A stretch of 64,000 nt of DNA from Microbacterium sp. SS28 (GCF_022761035.1 NZ_JAKWJP010000006.1:62001-126000), one strand, 5' to 3'. Positions 6,257-15,449 are shown, numbered from the stretch's first letter. Notes: a model not told the origin generated them from the sequence alone. Made by a program: numbers and translations.

Positions 6257-8548
6257 TCAGCCCTCGGCGGGCCCCTCGGGGCCGGGGTTGGCCGCAGCGC
6301 GACCCTCCTGGTCGGCCGGCTCCTCGAGCACGGGCTCGAGCGAGAGCTTGCCGCGGTCGTCGATCTTCGTGATCTTCACGAGGATCTTCTGACCGACCGA
6401 GAGCACGTCGTCGACGTTCTCGACACGCTTGCCGCCGGCGAGCTTGCGGACCTCGCTGACGTGCAGCAGGCCGTCCTTGCCGGGCAGGAGCGAGACGAAC
6501 GCGCCGAACGTCGCGATCTTGACGACGGTTCCGAGGAACTGCTCGCCCACCTCGGGGTTGGTCGGGTTGGCGATCGCGTTGACCTGGGCACGGGCGGCCT
6601 CGGCCGACGCGCCGTCGGTCGCGCCGATGTAGACGGTGCCGTCCTCCTCGATGGAGATCTGGGCGCCGGTCTCGTCCTGGATCGCGTTGATCGTCTTGCC
6701 CTTGGGTCCGATGAGCTCGCCGATCTTGTCGACCGGGATCTGCACGCTGATGACGCGCGGCGCCGTCGGAGCCATCTCGTCCGGGCCGTCGATCGCGGCG
6801 TTGAGGACGTTCAGGATCGTGATGCGGGCATCGTGCGCCTGCTGCAGCGCGGCGGTCAGCACCGACGACGGGATGCCGTCGAGCTTCGTGTCGAGCTGGA
6901 TCGCCGTGACGAACTCACTCGTGCCGGCGACCTTGAAGTCCATGTCGCCGAGGGCGTCCTCGGCGCCGAGGATGTCGGTCAGCGCGGCGTAGCGCGTCTG
7001 GCCGTCGACCTCGTCGGACACGAGGCCCATGGCGATGCCGGCGACGGGTGCGCGCAGCGGCACACCGGCGTTCAGCAGCGACAGGGTCGAGGCGCAGACC
7101 GATCCCATCGACGTCGAGCCGTTGGAGCCGAGAGCCTCGGACACCTGACGGATCGCGTACGGGAACTCCTCGCGGCTCGGCAGCACCGGCACGAGCGCGC
7201 GCTCGGCCAGGAAGCCGTGCCCGATCTCGCGACGCTTGGGGCTGCCCACGCGACCGGTCTCACCGGTCGAGTACGGCGGGAAGTTGTAGTGGTGCAGGTA
7301 GCGCTTGCTCGTGATGGGCGACAGCGAGTCGATCTGCTGCTCCATCTTGAGCATGTTGAGCGTCGTGACACCCAGGATCTGGGTCTCGCCGCGCTGGAAG
7401 ATCGCCGAGCCGTGGACGCGCGGGATGACCTGCACCTCGGCGTCGAGCGGTCGGATGTCGGCCAGGCCGCGGCCGTCCATGCGGACGCCCTCGGCGAGGA
7501 TGCGACCGCGGACGATCGTCTTGGTGACCGACTTGTACGCGGCCGAGAACTCGCTCGCGGCGGACGCGGGAAGCTGACCGGCCTCGATTGCGGCGGTGAG
7601 CTCGGCCTTGACGGCATCCTTGAGCTCGTCGTCGGCGTTCTGACGTTCCTGCTTGTCGGCGATCTGGTAGATCGGGACGAGCTTGTCGTACGCGCGGCCC
7701 GCGACGAAGTCGTAGGTCTCCTGGCTGTAGGGCAGGAAGACCGGGAACGCCTTGATCTCCTTCGCCGCGGTGCTCGCGACGCTGGCCTGGGCCGCGACAA
7801 GCTGCTTGAGGAAGGGCTTCGAGGCCTCGAGGCCCTCGGCCACGACCTGCTCGTTCGGCTTGACGGCGCCGGCCTTGATGAGGTTCCAGCTGCCCTCGGT
7901 GGCCTCAGCCTCGACCATCATGATCGCGACATCTTCGTTGCCGTCGGCGTCGGTGACGACGCGGCCCGCGACGATGAGGTCGAACACGGCCTCTTCGAGC
8001 TGCGTGACGGTCGGGAACGCGATCCACTGGTCGGCGTTCTCGCCGTGGCCCGGGATGAGCGCGAGGCGCACACCGGCGATGGGGCCCGAGAACGGCAGAC
8101 CCGAGATCTGCGTCGAGAGGGATGCCGCGTTGATCGCGAGCGCGTCGTAGAACTCGCCCGGCGCGATCGAGAGGACGGTGACGACGATCTGGACCTCGTT
8201 GCGGAGGCCGTCGACGAACGACGGGCGCAGCGGGCGGTCGATGAGGCGGCACACGAGGATCGCCTCGGTCGAGGGGCGACCCTCGCGACGGAAGAACGAG
8301 CCGGGGATCTTGCCGGCGGCGTAGGAACGCTCTTCGACGTCGACCGTCAGCGGGAAGAAGTCGAAGCCCTCGCGCGGCGACTTGCCTGCGCTCGTGGCCG
8401 AGAGGAGCATCGTCTCCTCGTCGAGGTACGCGGCGACGGCGCCCTGCGCCTGCTGGGCGAGACGTCCGGTCTCGAACCGGATCGTGCGGGTGCCGAAGCG
8501 TCCGTTGTCGAGGACGGCTTCGGCGGCGGTGATTTCAGGACCTTCCAA
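6257..8548 (-). CDS. pnp: polyribonucleotide nucleotidyltransferase (PNPase/GpsI)
   Basis: 763 residues. Phosphorolytic 3'-5' exoribonuclease, also able to add nucleotides; trimeric core of RNA decay. Two RNase PH domains are visible (GRFGTRTIRFETGRLAQQAQGA; second domain with RGETQILGV and SMGSVCASTLSLLNAGVP), then a KH domain (IGELIGPKGKTINAIQ) and S1 domain (GTVVKIATFGAFVSLLPGKDGLLH). Start is TTG 8548, with AAGGAG 7 nt upstream; longer in-frame sequence upstream has no homology. Its upstream region shares an element with that of rpsO. Confidence 0.96.
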   Translation of the reverse strand: MEGPEITAAEAVLDNGRFGTRTIRFETGRLAQQAQGAVAAYLDEETMLLSATSAGKSPREGFDFFPLTVDVEERSYAAGKIPGSFFRREGRPSTEAILVCRLIDRPLRPSFVDGLRNEVQIVVTVLSIAPGEFYDALAINAASLSTQISGLPFSGPIAGVRLALIPGHGENADQWIAFPTVTQLEEAVFDLIVAGRVVTDADGNEDVAIMMVEAEATEGSWNLIKAGAVKPNEQVVAEGLEASKPFLKQLVAAQASVASTAAKEIKAFPVFLPYSQETYDFVAGRAYDKLVPIYQIADKQERQNADDELKDAVKAELTAAIEAGQLPASAASEFSAAYKSVTKTIVRGRILAEGVRMDGRGLADIRPLDAEVQVIPRVHGSAIFQRGETQILGVTTLNMLKMEQQIDSLSPITSKRYLHHYNFPPYSTGETGRVGSPKRREIGHGFLAERALVPVLPSREEFPYAIRQVSEALGSNGSTSMGSVCASTLSLLNAGVPLRAPVAGIAMGLVSDEVDGQTRYAALTDILGAEDALGDMDFKVAGTSEFVTAIQLDTKLDGIPSSVLTAALQQAHDARITILNVLNAAIDGPDEMAPTAPRVISVQIPVDKIGELIGPKGKTINAIQDETGAQISIEEDGTVYIGATDGASAEAARAQVNAIANPTNPEVGEQFLGTVVKIATFGAFVSLLPGKDGLLHVSEVRKLAGGKRVENVDDVLSVGQKILVKITKIDDRGKLSLEPVLEEPADQEGRAAANPGPEGPAEG

Positions 8549-8780
8549 GAGGTCTCTCCTTCTTTGTTTAGGCTCGCGCGCGCGTATCGCGCACGAGCTT
8601 GATGCGAAGGAGCGAGGAACAGGCAGATATGGGCGCGCGGGAATGCCCGCGAGGTCCGCCTGCGCTGGCCACCAGTCGAAGATCACCCGGCGAACTCGCG
8701 TCGGGGAACCCACCACAGGGGACCAGCTTCCTGCCGGGCCTGCTCCATGAGCTCAGTGTTGAATTGAGCGGATGCCGCAA

Positions 8781-8803
8781 GGCAACCCTCAAGAGCCTAT
8801 CAG
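8781..8803 (-). promoter_or_regulatory. CTCTTGAGG element upstream of pnp, shared with rpsO
   Basis: On the minus strand this 23-nt block differs from the block at 26921-26900, upstream of rpsO, by one substitution and one inserted base; the common core is CTCTTGAGG followed by GTTGCC. TTGAGG could be a -35 hexamer, but no convincing -10 at 17 bp is seen for pnp. It overlaps the stop codon of the membrane-protein gene upstream. Confidence 0.45.
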
Positions 8804-10530
8804 TCGGGGCTGCGCATCCCCCTGGGCCGCCGGACTCGATGCGCGCGGAGCACGAGTGCGGTCATCACCGGCACGGAGAGCATGAGTGTTGCGAGAGTGA
8901 TCGTCACCGACTGGCGCTCAGGCGCGATCGTGGCGAGCATGGTCCCGGAGAGGGCGAACAGGACCGCGAATGTCGCGCCGGAGACCACCGCCGTATGGCG
9001 CACCGGATCGGCCGCGACCGGCGGCAGGAACAGCAGGATGACCGCAGCCAGAAGGCCGACCGCCACGAAAACCTGCACGGGCCCGTCCAGGAACGCCGGC
9101 AGCAGGTCGACGGCGTGCAGCACGATCACGGGGTAGACCGCGAGCCGCACGAGCGCTGTTCGCGGGATGCTCCGCCAGACGCCGAACGATTGGCCGGCCG
9201 TGATCACGCCCACGATGACGATCACCGCGAGTGCGATGGGCGCGGGACTCGCCCACCACGCCGGACCGCCGGGCAGCAGCACGTCGATCGTCGGAGCCGC
9301 CGTCCCGGCGAGCAGGTACGGCACCGACACGATCGCGGCGGCACGCGCCGTCGTCCCCCGCCAGGTCGGCACGACGAGGAAGACGGTGAGGCTGGCCGCG
9401 GCGGCGAACCAGACGAAGCTGAAGCAATTGAAGGGACCGCACTCGATCCATCCGTCCAGGATGGGTGGCGTTGTGCCGAACAGCGTCTCGAGCAGGGAGC
9501 CCACGGCACCGGACGCTTGAATGATCGAGGGGTACGCGAACGCGACGACGAGGATGCCGATCAGCGTTCCGAATCCGCGATCGTCAAGCGGCCGACGCTC
9601 GGAGCGCAGGGTTATGAAGACGATCGTCGCGGCCAGGATCGCCGTCATCGGCCAGGATGCGGGCGTTCGCAGTGACCAAAGATCGTACGGGTCGGGGAAG
9701 AGATCCTTACCGACAGTCAGTCGGAAGACGATGACGGCGGCCGCCGCGATGACGGCAACGGTGACCCAGCGTCGGTCCGCGCTCGCCCCGAGCACAGGCC
9801 GACTGGTGTCGACGCGGCTCCGGGCTGCCGTCGCGAAGCCGTAGAACGCCGCAAGGGTCGCGACCTCGACGCCGAGCGTCGAGACGACCGCCCACAGCGG
9901 AGCGGCGCTCCCCTCCGATTCGGGAGCCGTGGTCACGGCGGCCGCGAGCCACGGAACCGAACAGAGGAGGGAGGCGACGAGGATGAGAGGCCCGCGGTCG
10001 AATCGTCGCCGAGCGGTCTCGACCACCGCCGTCGCCGTGCCGATCAGCGCGGCGAGCGCAGCCGCGGCGCCTACCCACGCCGCGCTGCCCGCGAAGAACA
10101 CGACGATCGGGGCGGAGCTCGACGCACCGATCGCGATGGGGAGCCAGATGACCGCCCAGGGGAAGCGTGTGCCGCTCCGCGCGGAGTCTGCGACTGCCGC
10201 GACCACTCCCACGGCCGTGAGCACCGCGATCCCCGCGTAGAGGAGAACCCGCAGCCAGGCGGCCGGCGTCTGCCCGGCCCCGATGGGATTGAAAGGGAGC
10301 GTCGCCACCCAGGCGAGCGCGAAGCATGCGACCCAGGCGGCGACCACGATGAGGCGAGAGCCCGGCGGGATACGGCCGGGCCGCGCGCGCTGAGATCTCG
10401 CGACGATGCCGGCCGCGAACGACGCGAGCGGGGACCGCCCTCGGGACATCGACGTCGCGCCCGTGCCGGGCGCCGCCTGCTGCGGACCCGGAACCTCCCC
10501 GGGTCCTGCAGGCGTGTCAGCAGGCGCCAC
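8800..10530 (-). CDS. polytopic membrane protein of unknown function
   Basis: 576 residues. A Pro/Ala-rich cytoplasmic N-terminus of about 60 residues is followed by around 14 strongly hydrophobic segments spread over the rest, ending in a basic tail (RAHRVRRPRGMRSPD). No transporter motif, catalytic residue set or ATPase motif could be recognised. The start overlaps the end of the coiled-coil gene by 14 nt, so the two are probably translated together and may act together at the membrane. The stop overlaps the presumed pnp promoter element. Confidence 0.75.
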   Translation of the reverse strand: MAPADTPAGPGEVPGPQQAAPGTGATSMSRGRSPLASFAAGIVARSQRARPGRIPPGSRLIVVAAWVACFALAWVATLPFNPIGAGQTPAAWLRVLLYAGIAVLTAVGVVAAVADSARSGTRFPWAVIWLPIAIGASSSAPIVVFFAGSAAWVGAAAALAALIGTATAVVETARRRFDRGPLILVASLLCSVPWLAAAVTTAPESEGSAAPLWAVVSTLGVEVATLAAFYGFATAARSRVDTSRPVLGASADRRWVTVAVIAAAAVIVFRLTVGKDLFPDPYDLWSLRTPASWPMTAILAATIVFITLRSERRPLDDRGFGTLIGILVVAFAYPSIIQASGAVGSLLETLFGTTPPILDGWIECGPFNCFSFVWFAAAASLTVFLVVPTWRGTTARAAAIVSVPYLLAGTAAPTIDVLLPGGPAWWASPAPIALAVIVIVGVITAGQSFGVWRSIPRTALVRLAVYPVIVLHAVDLLPAFLDGPVQVFVAVGLLAAVILLFLPPVAADPVRHTAVVSGATFAVLFALSGTMLATIAPERQSVTITLATLMLSVPVMTALVLRAHRVRRPRGMRSPD

Positions 10531-11719
10531 TGACGGAGTCGGCGGCTGCGAAGGCGCGCTCCAGCGCGGCGTCGGACCCGTCGACGTCGCCTGCCAGAAG
10601 CATTTCCAGCGCGTCGTACATGTTCGCAGCGGCGGATTGGGCGAACCCCAGATCTGCGCGGCACGTGTCCAGCTCGGCCAGCAGCGCAGCCTTCTCCGCC
10701 GCGAGGGCGTCGCGTTCCGCCGTCGCGGCGTTGCGAGCGGAGACGGCCGCGTCGCGATCCGTCAGTGCTCCGTCGCGCTCCGCGCGAAGCGCCTCGACCT
10801 CGCCTCTCAGGGCATCGTTCTCCGCCCGGAGCGCCGCGTCTGCGTCGGCCAGAGCGGCGTCCCGCTCCTCGATCGCGGTGTCGCGCTGAGCGATCGCCTC
10901 GTCCCTCTCGACGAGCGCGGCGTCGCGCTCTGTGATCGCCACATCCCGATCCGCCCGCGCGGTGTCCCGCTCGGCACGAAGCGGACCCGTCACGGCCAGG
11001 GCTGCGTCGCGCTCTGCAACCGCGACATTCAGCTCCGACAGGATCATGTCGCGCTCGAAGCCCGCCTGATCGCAGTCCGAGCGGTCTGCGCCGGGATCTT
11101 CGCGCAGGCTGTTGTACCAGTCGAACATCTGACACACGAGTGCGAGCGCCTGGACGGCAGTCGATCGCAACCCGACGGCGGAGGTCCGCAGCCGGGCGTT
11201 CTCGCCATCGAGCAGCAGCACGGCGTCGATCAGCGCTCTGTTCTTGTACGCCGCGATATCGAGTTGGGTCTGGGCCGCCGCGAGAACCGTGTCGGTCTCC
11301 TCGAGCAGCGCCGTGGCTTCGACCAAGACGATCTGGGCCGCGTCGTAGATCTCGTCGTACGCGTCCCATCCGCGATCCGCCTCCGCGATCGCGGCGTCTC
11401 TCTCATCGAGCGCGAGCAGGAGGTTGGCGCGATAGTCGTCGCGCACGGCGATGGTCTCGTCCAGCTGCTTCTGCTGCTCGGCGAGCGTCGCCGCATTCTC
11501 GGCCGAGACGCGATTGCTCTCGGCGATGACGTCCGACGTCTTCTGCTGAGCCTCGTCGGCCTCGGCCTGCGCGGCACTGGCGTCCTGCTCCGCGGCGACG
11601 ACCTGCGGCTCGTACGTCGCCGTCGCGGCGGCCGCGCCCAGGTTGCCGCCGACGACCGCTCCGACGGTCACGGCAATCGCCCCCGTCGCGACGATCGCCA
11701 CCCACAATCGTCCAGCCAT
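10517..11719 (-). CDS. membrane-anchored coiled-coil protein with ERDxA heptad repeats
   Basis: 400 residues. One N-terminal hydrophobic segment (MAGRLWVAIVATGAIAVTVG onward, with no lipobox) acts as signal anchor; nearly everything else is long alpha-helical coil. Residues about 235-350 hold more than ten near-tandem seven-residue units of the form ERDxAxx. A short Cys-containing break (VCQMFDW...DCDQAG) splits the coil. No enzyme motif. GGAGGG lies upstream of ATG 11719. Overlap with the polytopic membrane gene suggests a common complex; function unknown. Confidence 0.8.
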   Translation of the reverse strand: MAGRLWVAIVATGAIAVTVGAVVGGNLGAAAATATYEPQVVAAEQDASAAQAEADEAQQKTSDVIAESNRVSAENAATLAEQQKQLDETIAVRDDYRANLLLALDERDAAIAEADRGWDAYDEIYDAAQIVLVEATALLEETDTVLAAAQTQLDIAAYKNRALIDAVLLLDGENARLRTSAVGLRSTAVQALALVCQMFDWYNSLREDPGADRSDCDQAGFERDMILSELNVAVAERDAALAVTGPLRAERDTARADRDVAITERDAALVERDEAIAQRDTAIEERDAALADADAALRAENDALRGEVEALRAERDGALTDRDAAVSARNAATAERDALAAEKAALLAELDTCRADLGFAQSAAANMYDALEMLLAGDVDGSDAALERAFAAADSVSGAC

Positions 11720-11914
11720 GCCGACTTCCCTCCGGCCATGTCGGCGCCTGCCCCCAGTGCACTGACTCCCACCGGCGACACTGCCGGTTGCGGCGGAGCA
11801 TACTCCTTCGCGTCCTCGCCCGACAGGGATCGGCTCACACGAGCGTGGACCTGGCGAGCGCGAGGCGCCGAAAGGGGTGGCGGGTGCCGCGAACCCGCGC
11901 CTATCGTGGGGTGC

Positions 11915-12097
11915 ATGAGCACCGACGATCAGGCGACGAGTGCGCCCTCCGATGAGATGAAGCGCAAGTTCAAAGAAGCCCTCGACAAGAAGAACGCGCA
12001 ACACCGGGACGGAGAATCGCACCTCGACACGGAATCGGCGATCCATTCGACGCATGGCGCCATCACGAAGCGCGAGTTCCGCCGCAAGAGCGGCTGA
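11915..12097 (+). CDS. DUF5302 family small protein
   Basis: 60 residues, very hydrophilic. DEMKRKFKEALDKKNAQ followed by HGAITKREFRRKSG at the C-terminus matches my memory of the actinobacterial DUF5302 family, which has no known function. TATCGT ends 7 nt before ATG 11915, fitting a leaderless start. It heads a run of three tiny charged genes on the plus strand. Confidence 0.75.
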   Translation: MSTDDQATSAPSDEMKRKFKEALDKKNAQHRDGESHLDTESAIHSTHGAITKREFRRKSG

Positions 12098-12111
12098 GGA
12101 AAGGAGACGGC

Positions 12112-12291
12112 ATGTTCGGCCGCCACGACAAGAAGGACGAAGGGGAGCAGGCCGCCCCGAGCCCCGACAGGGTCGCCTCGAGCGACGACTCCGGCGACGA
12201 GTCAGAAGAGCTCTCGGAGTGGGAGCAGATCGAGATCCAGCGCAGGCTGCAGCTCGAAGTCCAGTCGTTCGAAGGCGGCATGGAGGGCTGA
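12112..12291 (+). CDS. small acidic hypothetical protein
   Basis: 59 residues beginning MFGRHDKKDEGEQ, rich in Asp, Glu and Ser with an amphipathic helix near residues 37-52 (SEWEQIEIQRRLQLEVQ). Start ATG 12112 is 14 nt after the DUF5302 stop and follows a strong AAAGGAG site. No family recognised. Good ribosome site, GC-rich third codon positions and spacing all argue it is real. Confidence 0.65.
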   Translation: MFGRHDKKDEGEQAAPSPDRVASSDDSGDESEELSEWEQIEIQRRLQLEVQSFEGGMEG

Positions 12292-12313
12292 GCCCTCACC
12301 GCGAGGAGGAGAC

Positions 12314-12490
12314 ATGAGCGACTTCCGCGAACGCAACCCCGACGACGAGCGGGAAGTGCCGCTCGACGACGAACAGCTCGAGTCCCCACCGCCGACCCTC
12401 GACCCGCTCGAAGCGGTCGAGGAGGACGTCGACGAACTGCAGGGGGAAGAGCGCGCGTCGGCGATCGAAGCCGGCGAGATCGAACCCTGA
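12314..12490 (+). CDS. small acidic hypothetical protein
   Basis: 58 residues (MSDFRERNPDDEREVPLDDE onward), with about a third Asp and Glu and a Pro-rich centre; probably disordered. GAGGAGGAG lies a few bases before ATG 12314, and the gene ends just before a perfect-stem terminator. Third member of the tiny-gene operon; unknown function. Confidence 0.62.
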   Translation: MSDFRERNPDDEREVPLDDEQLESPPPTLDPLEAVEEDVDELQGEERASAIEAGEIEP

Positions 12491-12494
12491 CACG

Positions 12495-12538
12495 GAAGAG
12501 GTCCGGGGCCGTCCCGATGGACGACGCCGGACCTCTTC
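12495..12538. terminator. bidirectional terminator between small-gene operon and symporter
   Basis: Perfect 12-bp stem GAAGAGGTCCGG / CCGGACCTCTTC with a 20-nt loop, placed between converging genes (ends at 12490 plus and 12565 minus). Confidence 0.75.
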
Positions 12539-12564
12539 GCGCGTGTGCGCGCTCCGTCAGCGGA

Positions 12565-14019
12565 TCACCGCGCGAGGGACGCCTCGCGCTCGCGAGCCCG
12601 CTCCTCCTTGGCTGCGGCCTCGGCGATGGCGGCCTCTTCGAGACCCTGCGTGCCGACGGCATCCTTCGCCTGCGACATCCCGTCGTGGTCGTCGCCCTGC
12701 AGCGTCGTCTCGTCGAAGGGGATCTCGCCGCGCAGCACCGACTTGGCGCGGGCGCTGTCGATCTCCTTGACCCACGTCCCGATGAGGATCGTCGCGACGG
12801 CGTTGCCGGTGAAGTTCGTGAGCGCACGGCCCTCGGACATGAAGCGGTCGATGCCGACGATCACTCCGACGCCGTTCACGAGGTCGGGACGGTAGGCCTG
12901 GAGTCCGCCGGCGAGCGTCGCGAGACCCGCACCCGTGACTCCGGCCGCACCCTTGGACGCGATGATCATGAAGACCAGCAGGCCGATCTGCTCGGGGATC
13001 GACATCGGCGCACCCATGCCCGAGGCGATGAACAGCGACGCCATGGTGAGGTAGATCGCCGTCCCGTCGAGGTTGAAGGAGTAGCCGGTCGGGACCGTGA
13101 TGCCGACGACGGCCCGCTGGATGCCGAGGTGCTCCATCTTCGCGATGAGGCGCGGCAGCGCCGACTCGCTCGAGGACGTGCCGACGATCAGGAGGTACTC
13201 GCGGGCGAGGTACTTCATGAGGCTGAAGATGTTGATCCGCGCGACGGCGTACAGGAGCGTCCCCAGGATGCCGACGATGAAGAGGATGCACGTGATGTAG
13301 AAGGCGACCATGAGGACGCCGAGGCTCCAGATCGCCGCGGCCCCCGTCGCTCCGACCACGGCGGCGATCGCTCCGAACGCGCCCACCGGTGCGAGCCACA
13401 GGATCATGCCGAGGATGCGGAACACGAGCGACTGCAGGTGCTTGACGGCGCTCATGATGGGCGCGCCCTTCTCGCCCATGCCCTGCAGCGCGAACCCGAC
13501 GAGCAGCGCGATGAACAGCACCTGCAAGACGTTCTCGCCCACGAAGGCCGAGAAGAACGTCGTCGGGATGATGCCGAGGAGGAACTCCTCGGTCGTCTTG
13601 GCCTCGACGGCTGTCGCGTCGTACGTCGCGCCCGCCATGTTGAGGCCCTCGCCCGGGTGGATGATGTTGCCCACGACGAGGCCGATCGCGAGGGCGAACG
13701 TCGACATCACCATGAAGTACAGGAGCGCGAGGCCGCCGATCTTGCCGACCGTCGCGGCCTTCGCGATCGAGCCGACCCCGACGACGATCGTGCAGAAGAT
13801 GATCGGCGCGATCATCATCTTGATGAGCGAGACGAAGGCCGTGCCGAGCGGCTTCAGCGCGACGCCCACCTCGGGCCAGATGAGGCCGACCGCGGCTCCC
13901 GCCACGACGGCGATGATGACCGACACGTAGAGCCACGTGTGCTTGTCCCACGCGTGCTTGCCGCGTCGCCAGTTGTAGCCGGGGAGTTTGAAGCCCGTTG
14001 TACGTGTCGAGAGAGCCAT
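12565..14019 (-). CDS. dctA: C4-dicarboxylate (or glutamate) : cation symporter, DAACS family
   Basis: 484 residues, eight or so membrane helices plus re-entrant loops. Family hallmarks are the serine-rich loop GTSSSESALPRL and the transport motif NLDGTAIYLT, followed by MIIASKGAAGVTGAG. It takes up succinate, fumarate or malate with protons or sodium; DctA rather than GltP is inferred from the divergent DcuSR-type two-component genes. A charged 45-residue C-terminal tail is longer than in E. coli DctA. AAGGAGG precedes ATG 14019. Confidence 0.88.
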   Translation of the reverse strand: MALSTRTTGFKLPGYNWRRGKHAWDKHTWLYVSVIIAVVAGAAVGLIWPEVGVALKPLGTAFVSLIKMMIAPIIFCTIVVGVGSIAKAATVGKIGGLALLYFMVMSTFALAIGLVVGNIIHPGEGLNMAGATYDATAVEAKTTEEFLLGIIPTTFFSAFVGENVLQVLFIALLVGFALQGMGEKGAPIMSAVKHLQSLVFRILGMILWLAPVGAFGAIAAVVGATGAAAIWSLGVLMVAFYITCILFIVGILGTLLYAVARINIFSLMKYLAREYLLIVGTSSSESALPRLIAKMEHLGIQRAVVGITVPTGYSFNLDGTAIYLTMASLFIASGMGAPMSIPEQIGLLVFMIIASKGAAGVTGAGLATLAGGLQAYRPDLVNGVGVIVGIDRFMSEGRALTNFTGNAVATILIGTWVKEIDSARAKSVLRGEIPFDETTLQGDDHDGMSQAKDAVGTQGLEEAAIAEAAAKEERAREREASLAR

Positions 14020-14189
14020 CGTCGCCTCCTTGAAGTGGACGTCTTCGTCGCCGCCACGATGGCGGTGATGCAAGAGTGCGCGGCATCGTGCGCGGCGCCG
14101 AGTTGTGGTCGTATTGGTCGCGACGGGATCGACCTCTTCCGGCCGGGCATGTGGTCGGATGGGGACACGGTTTCGGAAGGGACGACGCG

Positions 14190-15449
14190 ATGGCGGGTCG
14201 GCGCGGTGCGACGAGCGCGGCTTCGCGCGTGTTCCTCGTGCTGCTCGGCGCCGTCCTGGTCGTGGGGGCGATCGTCGCGCTGCTGCTCGTCTTCGAGGCG
14301 CAGCGCGCCGTGCGATCCGAGGCCGAGCGCGTCACGCGCGCGCTCGCCGAGACGATCGCGACGACGGATGCCGTGGGCGAGGCGCTCCCGGGCGACGACG
14401 CGTCAGCGCTCCTCCAGCCCTACGCCGAGCGGGTGATGGCCGAGGCGGGCGTCGACTTCATCACGATCATGACGCCGGACGGCATCCGTGTGACGCATCG
14501 CGACCGCGACGAGATCGGCCGGCACTACCTCGGGACGATCCCTGCCCGCCCCGCGACCCTCACGGAGGAGTTCGAGGGCACGCTCGGCTCGTCGGTGCGC
14601 ACGATCGCGCCCGTCGAGTCCGATGGCGAGCTCGTCGGCTGGGTCTCGGTCGGCGTCACGATCGGCTCGATCTCGTCGGCGCTCGTGCCGCGACTCCCCT
14701 TCGCGATCGTGATCGCGCTCGCCGTCGTCGCCGCCGGGTTCGCCGGGGCCCTCTTGGCCGGCCGCATCACGAAGCGCGTCACGGGCGACCTCCCGGCCGG
14801 GAGCGTGCGCGACGCGGTGTCGTCCTACGAGTCGATGCGCACGCTCGGCGAGGCGCTGCGCGCGCAGACGCACGAGCACGGCAACCGCATGCACACCGCC
14901 GTCGCTCTGCTCGAGCTCGGCCGCACGGACGAGGCGATCGAGATCCTCACCGAGACATCCCGTCAGAGCCAGGCGCTCGTGGATCAGGTGACGGCGCGGC
15001 GCGACGGCGATCCCACGGTGGGCGCGCTGCTGCTCGGCAAGGCCGCACAGGCGCGCGAGCGCGGCATCGACTGGATCGTCGAGATCGACCCCGCCGCTCC
15101 GCGGAGCACTCTCCCGCCCGTCGATGCCGTCTCGGTGGTCGGCAATCTCATCGACAACGCCCTCGACGCCGCCGCCGCCGGCGCGGAGCCGCGCTGGGTC
15201 CGCGTCGAGCTCTCCCCCGCACCGCGGGACTCGCTCGCGATCGTCGTCTCCGACAGCGGCGACGGCATCCCGTCGGCGATCGCCGACCGCGTGTGGGAGC
15301 ACGGGTTCTCGACGAAGCCCGCCGACGCCGAGGGCCGCGGCGTGGGGCTCGCCCTCGTCCGGTCGATCGTGCAGGGTGCCGGCGGATCGGTCGAGGTGAC
15401 GGCATCCCCCACCGCCTTCCGTGTCGTGCTGCCCCGGAGGCCTTCGTGA
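14190..15449 (+). CDS. CitA/DcuS-type sensor histidine kinase
   Basis: 419 residues. Two membrane helices (about 14-34 and 170-192) bracket an extracytoplasmic PAS/Cache-like domain (VDFITIMTPDGIRVTHRD...IGRHYLG), the sensor of CitA/DcuS kinases for di- and tricarboxylates. The histidine box is QTHEHGNRMHT, then N box NLIDNALDAA and G boxes DSGDGIP and GRGVGLAL. The cytoplasmic PAS normally between TM2 and the kinase is missing. Its stop overlaps the regulator start (GTGA). It is divergent from the dctA-like gene, its likely target. Confidence 0.9.
   Translation: MAGRRGATSAASRVFLVLLGAVLVVGAIVALLLVFEAQRAVRSEAERVTRALAETIATTDAVGEALPGDDASALLQPYAERVMAEAGVDFITIMTPDGIRVTHRDRDEIGRHYLGTIPARPATLTEEFEGTLGSSVRTIAPVESDGELVGWVSVGVTIGSISSALVPRLPFAIVIALAVVAAGFAGALLAGRITKRVTGDLPAGSVRDAVSSYESMRTLGEALRAQTHEHGNRMHTAVALLELGRTDEAIEILTETSRQSQALVDQVTARRDGDPTVGALLLGKAAQARERGIDWIVEIDPAAPRSTLPPVDAVSVVGNLIDNALDAAAAGAEPRWVRVELSPAPRDSLAIVVSDSGDGIPSAIADRVWEHGFSTKPADAEGRGVGLALVRSIVQGAGGSVEVTASPTAFRVVLPRRPS

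Noticed and set aside
6251..8602. 783-residue plus-strand open frame opposite pnp
   Set aside because: Low-complexity Arg/Asp/Leu-rich translation typical of the antisense of a GC-rich gene; pnp on the other strand has full family motifs.
8568..8792. 74-residue minus-strand open frame between the membrane gene and pnp
   Set aside because: Overlaps the probable pnp promoter/leader, has no ribosome site and no family resemblance.
12517..14436. 639-residue plus-strand open frame opposite the dicarboxylate symporter
   Set aside because: His/Arg/Asp-rich shadow sequence; the membrane transporter on the minus strand is clear.
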